From the NCBI GenBank assembly GCA_963383645.1, contig OY726560.1:82007593-82071592 (forward strand): a DNA stretch of 64,000 nucleotides, in the 5' to 3' direction. Numbering within the stretch: position 1 is the first letter of the stretch; each line of letters starts with the position of its first letter. Below, piece after piece: positions 34,740 to 44,449 of the stretch. Below the pieces are notes generated by a model, which saw only the letters and a program-made list of their open reading frames with translations, was not told the origin of the DNA and did no database searches. Made by a program: the position numbers and the translations under genes. This stretch comes from Muscardinus avellanarius (lineage: Eukaryota; Chordata; Mammalia; Rodentia; Gliridae).

Positions 34740-35135
34740 TAATTTTTTTTTTCATGTGAGCCAAATGTTTTTTTTTATTTTTTTTTTTTACTTTTATGCT
34801 TTCTATATCCTTTCCAACTGCAGGAAGCTGAGGTGATTATAGCTGTTTCAAAGGGTAGAATGTCCATTTGGTTATCTTAAGGCCAAATAATATTTTATGT
34901 AGACATATTATCTCCCACCATAACCCACACACAGAAGGTTGAGATGTATTTTTTCTATTGGTCCTAAAATCACACAGTATTCTGGCCACTACTTACATTT
35001 ATGAGGTGGCACATTGTACAATGGTGGAGATGCCATTCATATTGTGATTATTACTTATTATAAACTAGTATATTTATAGAAATAATACAGACATATTATT
35101 ACAACTTGGTACAGATATATTCTTTTCATATTTTC
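34740..35135. other. Unique AT-rich DNA, no gene seen
   Basis: No feature recognised. Confidence 0.4.
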
Positions 35136-35149
35136 TAAAGTATGAGTAT

Positions 35150-35940
35150 GACGTCCGGGAAGATGGCGACCGAGAAAAGCGGGGCTTAAGAGCCCCACTA
35201 ACAACCAATCTCCATTACCACAAAATCAGCGCCTTTCATAGCCAGAAAACACCATCACCAGAGAAACAAAAAAATCACCAGGCTCCAGAGAGAAAGCAGA
35301 CTGAGAACAGAACTCAGAGCCACATAGGAGATACACCGGCCTCACGCCCGAGGACGCGGTAGCAGCGCCATACTGCCGGCGGCAGCGGTGATTTCACCGG
35401 ACGGCTACAGCAAACCGAGGTGAGCCGCTGAGGAACAGAAAGGCAGGATTTCTTGGCGAAGGAACATCTAAAGCTCCCAGTGGCTGAGCTCAGCACATGC
35501 TGCAGGGATTCAGAGTGGAAATCAAAACCAAGAAGAAATACGCCAGCCTCACGGCCGAGGGCGTGGCAGCGGTGCCATATTGCCACCGGCGGCAACAGCA
35601 GCGAATTCACCAAGTCCAGTACGGCTACATCTGCATACTCAAGAACAGTGAGTCAAATTGCGGGCCACAGAGGAGAAATCCCAGTACTGTACTCCCTGGG
35701 ACTTGACCAAGTGGGGGAGTGGTGGTGGCAGAGATATCACACCATAGGAGAATGTGCAACCTGGCACCCCCCACAGTCTAAAGCAGCCTCTATCAACTCT
35801 CTGGGTCGGAGACTCTGTGATACAACCCAATAAAGGAGTAGTGGGGTCTGAGATACTGCTGACTCGAGATCCAGAACACCTTAAGTGAAGTCATAGTGAC
35901 CCAAGGGAAGAACCCAGAGAAGGCACAAACATTCTAAATC
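35150..35940 (+). promoter_or_regulatory. L1 5' UTR, likely internal promoter with YY1-like site
   Basis: The element starts gacgtccgggaagatggcga. The AAGATGGCG at about 35160-35168 fits the YY1 site that lies at the start of primate L1s and sets their transcription start. A unit near 35334-35410 recurs at 35541-35632 (207 bp apart): ctcacg, ccgagg, gccatat/actgcc, ggcggca and acggctac occur in the same order. CpG-rich against an AT-rich background. Promoter role is inferred by analogy. Confidence 0.65.
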
Positions 35941-36857
35941 ATGGGAAAGAGGAATAATACTAGAGCAATGAATGCCCACAACCTCACAACATCAGAACCC
36001 GATAAAACAGAAAATCAGAGATTTCTAGAAGATCAAATCAGGAAAATAACTGTAGAAATAATAGAGGTGCTTCGAAAAGAACTCAGAGAGAGCCAAAAAG
36101 AGATAAAGGATGCAATTAATGAAGTAAAGGCCTCAATTCAAAGCACAAACAACCGATTAGACCACATGGAGAACAGAATCTCGCTCTTAGAAGATGATCA
36201 TTCCAAAAATGAACTCATAGTTTCTAATCTAGAAAAAAAATCCGACAGCAGGAATCTGATATTGAAGAAATATGGGCCCATTTTAAGAGAGCTAACCTAA
36301 GAATAATTGGAATAGAGGAGGGAAAAGAAAGTGAAACCAAAGGGATCAACAATCTCTTCAAGGAAGTAATAGCAGAAAATTTTCCAAACATAGAGCAAGA
36401 GGTTGATACAAAGGTCCAGGAAACTTATAGAACTCCCTTTAGACAGGATCGGAGAAGAGGATCCCCACGACACGTAATTGTCAAAATGACCAATGTGGAA
36501 GCCAAGCAGAGAATCTTAAAGGCAACAAAAACAAAAGGCCAAGTGACATTCAGAGGCAAACCAATTAGAATCACTCCAGACTTCCCAAACCAAGTCATGA
36601 GAGCCAGAAGGGCTTGGAGTAACATATTCCAAACTCTGAAAGAAAACAACTTCCAGCCAAAAATTTCCTACCCAGCAAAACTTTCTATCAAATTAGATGG
36701 AGAAATAAGAAGCTTCCATGACAAACAGAAACTGAAGGAATTTATGTCTTCAAAACCAGCACTAGAGAAAATACTCAAAGAGATTAACTACAAAGAAGAA
36801 ATAGGTAACACACACCAGAACCAGAAAAACAAGAGTTTCCATCCAACAGACAACTAA
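35941..36857 (+). pseudogene. L1 ORF1 (RNA-binding chaperone), one frameshift
   Basis: L1 ORF1 proteins are trimeric RNA-binding chaperones that package L1 RNA. The frame opens at ATG 35941 (MGKRNNTRAMNAHN). The first part (about residues 20-100) is a charged, heptad-like coiled coil (RKITVEIIEVLRKELRESQ). At a run of eight A's (36233-36240) the frame shifts; the other frame continues through the RRM-like domain (HVIVKMTNVEAKQRIL) to the C-terminal domain (NNFQPKISYPAKLS, then DKQKLKEFMSSKPALEKILK) and stops at 36855-36857. About 305 codons in total, a little shorter than common L1 ORF1s. Only one inactivating change is visible, so the copy is fairly young. ORF2 does not follow, so the element depends on another L1 for mobility. 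Confidence 0.9.
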
Positions 36858-36869
36858 GACTGGTTATCT

Positions 36870-37750
36870 GTGGAGATTCATTATTTATGTTAGTCTTTTA
36901 CCTATCTCTAAATTGTATTGTTTGCCTTTATTGTTGTTAATTTTTAGGATTTCTAGTTGGAATATTAATATACCTTCAGATATAGCATTTGGAAATATTT
37001 TATCCCATTCTATTAGTAACTTTTAACTCTGTTTACATTGTCTTTGGATATACATTTTTTTTTATTTTTTAGGGAGTTTGCATACTCTTCTGTTGCCTGT
37101 GCCATTGAAATCATATACAAGAAATCACTGCCAATTTCAATGTTGTGAGGTTTTATGACCCAGATTTTCTCCTAAAAGTTTATAGTCTTAAGATTTATAT
37201 TTAGGTCTTTTATCTATTTTGAGTTAATATTTGTATATGGGATTAGGTAAGGGTCCAATTTTATTCTTTTCCATGTAATTATTATGTTTCAACAATATTT
37301 AGTTAAAAGATTATTATTTCCACCACCAAATGTTCGTGGAAACCTTGTCAAAAATAACTTGACAATAAGGGAAGAGTTTAGCTCTAGGCTTGTATTTAAC
37401 TCCAATGGTTTATAGATCTGCCTTTAGAACAGTACTACACTGTTTCAATTATTGTAGCTTTATATGGTTTGAAATAAAAAAATATATATCTTCTAGCTTT
37501 GTTCTTTTTCAAGATCGTTGTGAGTATCTAGAGTCCATATTCCATATTAGGATAGATTTTTTTTTCTGAAAAATAAATATATAAATATATGATAGTTTCA
37601 CCAAAAAAAAAAAAAGAAAAAAAATATTCTCTGGTAAGAAAGAAAGTAAAAAGAAATATTGAAATGTTATCTTTAAGTCCTTTAAAGCTTGGTATCAGAC
37701 AAATGAAACTGTTCTGTGAGATTATCATTTTTAATTTTGGATAAATTGCT
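36870..37750 (-). mobile_element. Diverged antisense L1 ORF2 segment inside the mosaic
   Basis: ttggaaatattttatcccat, taggtcttttatctattttg, gggattaggtaagggtccaa, attattgtagctttatatgg and cttctagctttgttcttttt follow antisense ORF2 order. It is much more diverged than the flanking ORF1 and 3' UTR, so is not simply this element's own ORF2 turned round. Confidence 0.75.
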
Positions 37751-37934
37751 ATAATACTAGATGTCAACCACTAAGCCAAGCATGGGAGGGAGGGATGGGG
37801 AGAGAATGGGGTGGGGTTTGGGTGGGGGCTGACTGGGCGATTTGTGCATGTATGTCTACAAAAGTTTGTATCCCACTATGATGTATGAATACAGTGCACC
37901 AATAAAAAATTAAAAAAAAATAAAGTATGAGTAT

Positions 37935-39395
37935 AATTTTTCTAACAAAATAAGTCTTTTTTCTTACTGTAACTTTCTAGTTGATGACAAGTAATGTGAA
38001 TTCAAAAGATGAACCCATTTCCTAATTTGCCTGCAGGTACTCCTATGTGTTATATTTATAAAAATGTACTTATATAACACATATATGATACATAAATAAA
38101 ATACTAATATATTTATACAATTTTATTTATAACTTTTCTCGACTTAGATCCTCAATAGTGTGATGCATATTTTCAATTTTAACTTGCTTTTTTTTTTTTT
38201 TTACCATTTTTATCATCTATATTGTATTCTCCAAAAATGGTATTGAAGTTTAAGAAACAGTGTTTTAAATTTGGTATCACACTACAAGGTATCCAGGTAG
38301 AGAAGATGAGAATTAACATCTCATCTTGGGCCAGAGCCATAACCTTGATAAAATTACCATGGTCTCAGGCCATGGAGACCAAACCTAGTTGATAGATTCA
38401 AGGAGAAAATTTTTACCCTTCATTGGAATCAACAGCAGCCAAGGTAAAAATGTTCCCAAACTTCCAAGAATACTAGATCACTTTATTTGGCTAATGTTAA
38501 TAGGTAATTTTATGTTGAAAATTTAATTTTTCTGTACATAACAGGATTCTCAGGACCAGCATCAAATTAGGTAGGGCTTTACTGAAAACATTTTGCTATA
38601 ATTTTAGTTAGCAATTTTAGTCATAAAATATCCCTTTAAAAAGGTAGCTGAAGCCAGTACTTTGGTGTTGGATAGATTCCATATGAAAGTTTAAATTTTA
38701 AATCTCATAAGAAATTTACTTTACCCATTCATTTAATCACATTAAGATATCTCAAAGTGAATACCTTTTGTTCATAAAGTAGCAAATTACACTTTTTGCA
38801 AGGTGCGTGTTAATAGTTGCTGTGGCTGAGAAAATTTCTTATTAAGTGGTGTTACTTTGCCAGCAATGACTTGTCTAAAGTGGAAGTGTGTGAGTATACT
38901 CCATCAAAGGAGGCACATAGTAAAAGAGAATCAGGCTGTAGATATATAGAAGTGGCTGAGACAATGACTGAACTAAATCCTGAGAGTTGTCTTGGCTTCC
39001 ACTGTGTCAATCCAAAGAGTCAGTGTCACTATCATAACCCTGCTGCAGCATGAGCTGTCAGGCCCAGGTCCTCCCTACTGACATCCACAGTCACAAACTG
39101 TAGGAAGGGCATGCCGATTGCATCTCCCTCTACTTGTTCCATACGTCTACTGTGGGCTATGTAGCTAGTGACTTATCTTGCATCTTTGATCAATCCTGGA
39201 ATGGATGAAGAAGCATCTGGGAGTTTTACTATTGATTCCCCACCAGCTGTCTTTTCCCAGAGTTCAATCCCACAGCATCCACTGTGTGTAAGCATAGAGG
39301 AGGAGCCAGGGAGGCAGAGAGAGGGACCGCCTTCCTTCTGTTTTTCCTTTATTCCTTCCTTTTTTATTTTCTTCCTTCCTTCCTCTTCCCATGGT
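37935..39395. other. Unique DNA, no gene seen
   Basis: A T run at 38190-38202 and a pyrimidine-rich block at 39336-39388 adjoining the LTR. No exon recognised. Confidence 0.4.
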
Positions 39396-39846
39396 CTGCT
39401 GTGTTTTGGATGCAGTGTGTCTCTCAAAGTTTCATGTGTTGGAAGCTTGGCCCCAGTGTGAAGGTAATTAAGAGATGCTGGAACATTCAAGAGGTGGAAC
39501 CTAGCACAAGATAATTAGGCCTCTGGGAGCATCACTGTGGAGGAGATGAGCTGGTCTCATGGAGTTAGCTTTCTGCAGGAGGAAATGTTATAAGAGAGCA
39601 AGACTGGCCCCTTCCCTGTTCCTATCTTCCTATCTCACTACGTGATCTTGGCCTTTGCACATGTGCTCACCATAACAGCATCTTCCATGATATGAACTAG
39701 CCAGGAGCACTTTCATCACAGGAAATACAGATGGGGCCACATGTTCTTATATTTTAGCTTACAAAACTGTGAGCTAAGTAAACCTTTTTTTTATAAAATA
39801 TCCAACTTGGGATATTTGTTATAACAACAATGAATGAACTAATCCA
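39396..39846 (+). mobile_element. MaLR (MST-like) LTR, sense, diverged
   Basis: Begins near tgctgtgttttggatgcag, then catgtgttggaagcttggcc, gaggtggaacctagca, gtgatcttggcctttgcac, aaaactgtgagctaagtaaa and tttgttataacaacaatgaa. MaLR LTR order; no internal region. Confidence 0.7.
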
Positions 39847-39849
39847 CTG

Positions 39850-40156
39850 TCCTAATTCATTCTTTCTCCATTCATGTTTCTTTAATATCCTAGACAATCA
39901 GATATTAACAACCCCTTTTTTAAATTTTTTCCTATGACTCAACTAATTTAGTTCTTTCCTAAATTTTGGAGGACTTTAATTATTTAAGTAAATCGTGTCT
40001 TGACCCTCTTGATGTTTGCTCTTTCACACTCATAATCTATTTTCTATTGTTGCAAGAAAGTAATAATGCTTTAATGGTTAAGTTTTTAATATAAGAAATA
40101 AATTAATGTTTTAATAATGCTAAATGATAAACTTTAAGTGCAAATTCAAAATCTTG
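39850..40156. other. Unique AT-rich DNA
   Basis: No feature recognised. Confidence 0.4.
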
Positions 40157-40170
40157 AAAAATCATAACCA

Positions 40171-42000
40171 TGCTGCTGTTTCCTTTGCTGTGCAGAAGAC
40201 TTTTAGTTTGATGCCATCCCATTTATTGACTTTTGGTATTATTTCCTGATATTTAGAAATCCTACTGTGGAAGTCATTGCCTGCACCTATCATTTGGAGT
40301 GTTTCCCCTATGTTCTCTTCTAGCAATTATAATGCTTCTGGTATTTTCCCTAGGTCTTTGGTTTGTTGTGTGTGTGGTTTTTTTTCAGTTGATTTTGTGC
40401 AGGTTGAGCAATAGGAATCTAGTTCAATCTTTTACATATGGATATCTAGTTATCTCAGAATCATTTGTTAAAGAGCCTGTCTTTCCACCAGTATATGTTT
40501 TAACACCTTTGTCGAAGGTAAGATGGCTGTATCTATGTGGGTTTGTCTCTATGTTATTTATTCTGTTCTACTGGCTTAATATATCTACTTTTTATGATAA
40601 TATCACACCTTTTTTGTTACTGTAACTCTGTAGTATAACTTGAAGTTAAATATTATGATGCCTCCAGCTTTACTTTTTTTGCTTCAAACTGCTTTGGCTT
40701 CTGAGTGTTTTGTTCTCTTATATGCATTTTGGTTTTTTTTTTTTCTAGTTCTTAGACAAATATCATTGTTATTTTGATGGCATCAAATCAAAGAGCTTTA
40801 AAAGAAACTATTAATAGCATAATGAGAGAACTCACAGAATAAAGAGGTTAAAGAAAACTCAATGCCAAACCAAACAAGAAAGAAAGAGAAAGGAAGGAAA
40901 AGAAAGACAGAAAATGATCTACCCAATAATTTGGTAAATGAACTAAAAAAACACATCTCAAAAAAAAATACAAATGGCCAACAATTATGTTAAAAAAGTT
41001 CCATATCTGTATTTGTCAAGGAATTCAAATCAAAACTACACTGAGATTTTACCCTACCCTAGTCAGAATGCCAATCGTCTAGAATAGAAATAACAATAAG
41101 TGCTTGTGAGGATGTGGAAGGGAGGAACCCTTATACATAGTCAGTGGAATGCAAATTAGTACAAATACTATAGAAAACAGCATGGGGGGTTCCTCAAAAG
41201 ACTAAACCTGGAACTACTATATGATTCAGCTGTAGTACTTCTTGGTATCTAGTCAAAAGAATTAAAGAGAACACACTTTAGGGATACATGCATATCCATA
41301 TTTATAACAGCACAATTCACATATTGTGGCAAGTTATCAAACCAAACTTGATATCTTTCAATAGATGAGGGATGAAGAAAATGTATATACATGCATGGCA
41401 TTTTATTCAGCCATAAAATAGCAAAAAGTATGTCATTTTCAGAAAAAAGGGAGGAATTACACAGCATTGTGTTAAGTGAAGTAAGTCAGACTCAGAAGAG
41501 AAGTGTTTTTAGCCGGTGTGGTGGCGCATGCTTGTAATTCCAGCGCTTGGGAGGCTGAGACAGGAGGATCGCACAGATTCGAAGCCAGCCTCAGCTACTC
41601 AGTGAGCCTCACAGCAACTTAGTGAGACTCTGTTTCCAAGTAAAATATAAAAAAGGCCTGGGAGTATAGCCCAGAGGTAGAAAGGCTCTGGGTTCCACCC
41701 GCAGTACCACACACACACACACACACACACACAAAGGACAAGTGTTACCCCCCCCATCATATGTGGAAGCTACAGATTAAAAACAAAAAACAAAACAAAA
41801 AAAAAAAGGTGAAAAGGAAATCCTATGAAAATAAAAGGAGACTATTGGGGTAAAAGAGGGAGATCAGAATGAGGGAGTAGGTATGAGAAGAAGGAGGTAA
41901 TAGGGAGTTAAATTGATCATATGTGCTATATACATGTACAAGCACGGCCACAATAAAATCCACTATTTTTTATAATTTATATGCATCCATTAAAAAAAGA
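40171..42000 (+). mobile_element. 5'-inverted (twin-primed) L1, with nested SINE
   Basis: Target-site duplications aatcataacca (40160-40170) and aagcataacca (42001-42011). 40171-40755 is antisense ORF2, whose left end (tttcctttgctgtgcagaag) corresponds to the ORF2 site where the sense part begins (gagctttaaaagaaactatt, about 40790). Sense ORF2 C-terminus and 3' UTR run to 42000, broken by the SINE 41512-41732. Old: many substitutions. Confidence 0.85.
41512..41737 (+). mobile_element. B1-dID SINE, sense, (AC)n tail
   Basis: gccggtgtggtggcgcatgc to cccgcagtacc, then an (AC)n tail (41708-41733). Short duplication aagtgtt at both edges. Confidence 0.93.
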
Positions 42001-42074
42001 AAGCATAACCAAGGATCCATGCGGGGGTTACTATATTTACTACAAAAAAGTAGGAGAAAATTGCCTCTTAAACC

Positions 42075-42240
42075 AATCACTGACTCACCTGGAGAGATCT
42101 ATCAAACCATAGATTCCCTAATTACATGCAGAGAAATTCTGATTTTGCAGCTTCGGGTGTGTGGCCTGAGCTTTGGCAGTGGTAAAGTGTAAAAGTACTT
42201 CCAGTTGACTTCGAGAGGCATGATTCTTTAACAACCACAG
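42075..42240 (+). repeat. MER5A-like DNA-transposon remnant
   Basis: gactcacctggagagatcta, gagaaattctgattttgcag and a gattctttaacaacca end suggest MER5A, diverged. Confidence 0.5.
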
Positions 42241-42500
42241 TCAAAAATTTAAAAAAAACAGTCTTCAGATATTTGTTATACTTAAAAATTTTGAAAATCA
42301 GAAATCTGAAACATTTAACTTTTAAAAGTAGAAATATAGACTTTTTATTGCTGTGCAAGTTCTAAAGGCTGGAAGGGATAAATGCTTGATGATAATTTCT
42401 ATTTTAACTTTTGCTTCATCTTTTTCAATGTATACAATTAAATGTGGAATAAAACAGAATCTAAAGATTGGAGCAATTTCAGGCCAAACTTCCTTGTTTA
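42241..42500. other. Unique AT-rich DNA
   Basis: No feature recognised. Confidence 0.4.
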
Positions 42501-42515
42501 AAAATATGTAAACAA

Positions 42516-42773
42516 GCCGGGCATGGTGGCGCAAGCTTGTAATCCCCATGCTTGGGAGGCTGAGACAGGAGGATTGCATAGGTTCAAAGCCAGCCTCAGC
42601 TACTTAGCGAGGCTCTCAGCAATTTAGTGAGACCCTTTTTCCAATTAAGTATAAAATAGGTCTGGGAGTATAGCCCAGAGGTAGAAAGCCCCTGGGTTCC
42701 ACCCTCAGTAACACACACACACAAACACACGCACACACGCACGCACGCGCGCACGCGCGCACGTGCGCGCGCG
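42516..42773 (+). mobile_element. B1-dID SINE 1 of a stacked cluster, CA/CG tail
   Basis: Complete B1 half, linker and ID half ending ccctcagtaac, with a tail of alternating CA and CG (42710-42773). Preceded by aaatatgtaaacaa. Confidence 0.95.
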
Positions 42774-42778
42774 CACGT
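42710..42778. repeat. Alternating purine-pyrimidine (CA)n(CG)n tract
   Basis: acac units grade into gcgcacgcgcgcacgtgcgc. Classic sequence for left-handed Z-DNA. Confidence 0.92.
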
Positions 42779-42784
42779 AAACAA

Positions 42785-43224
42785 GCCGGGTGTGGTGGCA
42801 CACGCTTGTAATCCCAGTACTTGGGAGGCTAAGACAGAAGGATTGCACAGGTTCAAAGCCAGCCTCAGGTACTTAGTGAGACCCTCTGCAACTTAGTGAG
42901 ACCCTGTTTCAAAATAAAGCCGGGCATGGTGGCGCACGCTTGTAATCCCCGCTTGGGAGGCAGAGACAGGAGGATCACGCAGGTTTGAAGCCAGCTGCGC
43001 TGGCTTAAGAGACCCTGTTTCCAAATAAAAATGTAAAAATAGGTCTGGGAGTGTAGCCCAGAGGTAGAAGGGCTTCCAAGAACCCCAGTACCACAAAAAA
43101 AAATAAATAAATAAATAAATAAAAGAAAAGAAAATAAAAAAATAAAAGAATAAAAAAATAGGGCAGGGGGTGTAGTTTGGAGGTCGAATGCCCCTGGGTT
43201 CCATCCCCAGATGTGCCTCTCCCC
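42785..43224 (+). mobile_element. B1-dID SINE 2 of cluster, split by SINE 3
   Basis: B1 half 42785-42918; A-rich linker and ID half (gggcagggggtgtagtttgg) about 43125-43224. Bounded by gtaaacaa (42777-42784) and aaatatgtaaacaa (43225-43238). Confidence 0.9.
42919..43124 (+). mobile_element. B1-dID SINE 3 (short hairpin form), nested in SINE 2
   Basis: gccgggcatggtggcgcacg, then the palindrome aagccagctgcgctggctt, ID half with aagggcttccaagaacccca and an (AAAT)n tail. Confidence 0.93.
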
Positions 43225-43238
43225 AAATATGTAAACAA

Positions 43239-43433
43239 GCCAGGCTTGGTGGTGCACACTTGTAATCCCAGCATTAAGGTGAGACAGGAGGATCGCGGTT
43301 CGCAGACAGTCTCAGCTACTTAGTGAGGCCCTCTGCAACTCAGTGAGACCCGGTTTCAAAATAAAGAATAAAGAAATACGGCAGGGGGTATAGCTTGGGG
43401 TCGAATGCCCCTGGGTTCCATTCCAAGACCCTC
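43239..43433 (+). mobile_element. B1-dID SINE 4 of cluster
   Basis: gccaggcttggtggtgcaca to ttccattccaagaccctc. Bounded by aaatatgtaaacaa (43225-43238) and aaaaatgtaaacaa (43435-43448). Confidence 0.93.
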
Positions 43434-43448
43434 AAAAAATGTAAACAA

Positions 43449-43771
43449 TATTTTTTTAACAACTGAATATTTTTAGTACCTTATATTTCTCCTTGAACTT
43501 TTATGTCAATTTAATTTCATTGTATTTTTGGATTGTATAAGATATTTTTGAAAGCTTAATTGGCCATGCTACAAACTGCTCCAAAATAAAAATTATGTAT
43601 TCAAATTAAAGTGAAAATGAAAAAATTGCTGTGACCATAGATGTCTAAATGTTAATACATTTTTCTTATTTTCATTACATTATTGGTGTACAGTTGATAA
43701 AAACATAAATGTTTTACATTTGATAGATAATTCTTAATATTAGGAATAAAACTTAATTGTAATGAGATGAA
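43449..43771. other. Unique AT-rich DNA
   Basis: No feature recognised. Confidence 0.4.
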
Positions 43772-43782
43772 TTTTTTTTTTT

Positions 43783-43824
<42 letters not shown>

Positions 43825-44003
43825 GTGGTACTGGGGTTCCTGGAAACCCTTCAACTTCTGGGCTACACTCCAAGACCTATGTTTTTATATTTTTATTTGG
43901 AAACAGGGTCTCTTAAGCCAGCGCGGCTGGCTTCAAACCTGTGTGATCCTCCTGTCTCTGCCTTCCAAGTGCAGGGATTACAAGCGTGTGCCACCACGCC
44001 TGG
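43772..44003 (-). mobile_element. B1-dID SINE (short hairpin form), antisense, (AC)n inside tail
   Basis: T16 run (43772-43787), (GT)n (43788-43820), then ggtactggggttcctggaaa, the perfect palindrome aagccagcgcggctggctt (about 43916-43934) and an end gccaccacgcctgg. Confidence 0.95.
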
Positions 44004-44449
44004 AGAAATGAATGGTTTTTGTTTTTTTTTATCATGTTCTTACGTGTAAAATTTATTGCTGAAGTGGATAGGGGTCAGTGACAACATTTTTCCCTTTTTT
44101 CTCTCTTTTATATTTTAATACTAAAATCATTTTAGTAGAAGAGAACAAGTATCTTTGTATTAATCTATATAATTCATTGTACTCTTTCCAACATATACAT
44201 CCTAAAGCATAGTCATCTATCATGAAATATAACTTTTAATCATGTGTCACCCGACAGTTGGATCAGCTCCTGATTCAGTTTTATTGAAGGCAAAGAATTG
44301 AAAAACAGCAAGCTTGCAAAAGATTTCTTAGCTACAAATTTTTACCCATTTATTAACATGACTGATCTTTTAAACACTATTCAAGACATTCCTTCATCTG
44401 ATGGCTGAGAGGTTTTGTGCCCCAGGACTGTGGGAAGATCCCAATAGGT
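44004..44449. other. Unique AT-rich DNA
   Basis: No feature recognised. Confidence 0.4.

Larger units (their letters stand above)
35150..37920 (+). mobile_element. ORF1-only mosaic L1 (HAL1-like) with captured antisense old L1
   Basis: A single insertion: identical 14-bp duplications taaagtatgagtat lie at 35136-35149 and 37921-37934. Parts: a GC-rich 5' UTR (35150-35940), an almost intact ORF1 (35941-36857), a diverged antisense segment of an older L1 ORF2 (about 36870-37750), and the sense 3' UTR of the same young family as the L1s at 59 and 62 kb (about 37755-37900) with a short A tail. No sense ORF2 is present. HAL1 ('half-L1') elements that encode only ORF1 are known from mammals; whether this is such a family or a single rearranged copy cannot be told from one locus. 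Confidence 0.88.

Noticed and set aside
35453..35833. 126-codon frame upstream of ORF1 that might be an ORF0-like gene
   Set aside because: It lies in the L1 5' UTR on the plus strand; CpG-rich DNA lacks stop codons. ORF0 of primates is antisense, and no similarity is seen.
42865..43257. 130-codon minus-strand frame with a Phe/Tyr/Leu-rich centre
   Set aside because: It is the complement of stacked SINEs and their A-rich linkers.
42498..43448. CRISPR-like or satellite array
   Set aside because: The recurring units are SINEs about 200 bp long with target-site duplications; spacing and content do not fit an array.
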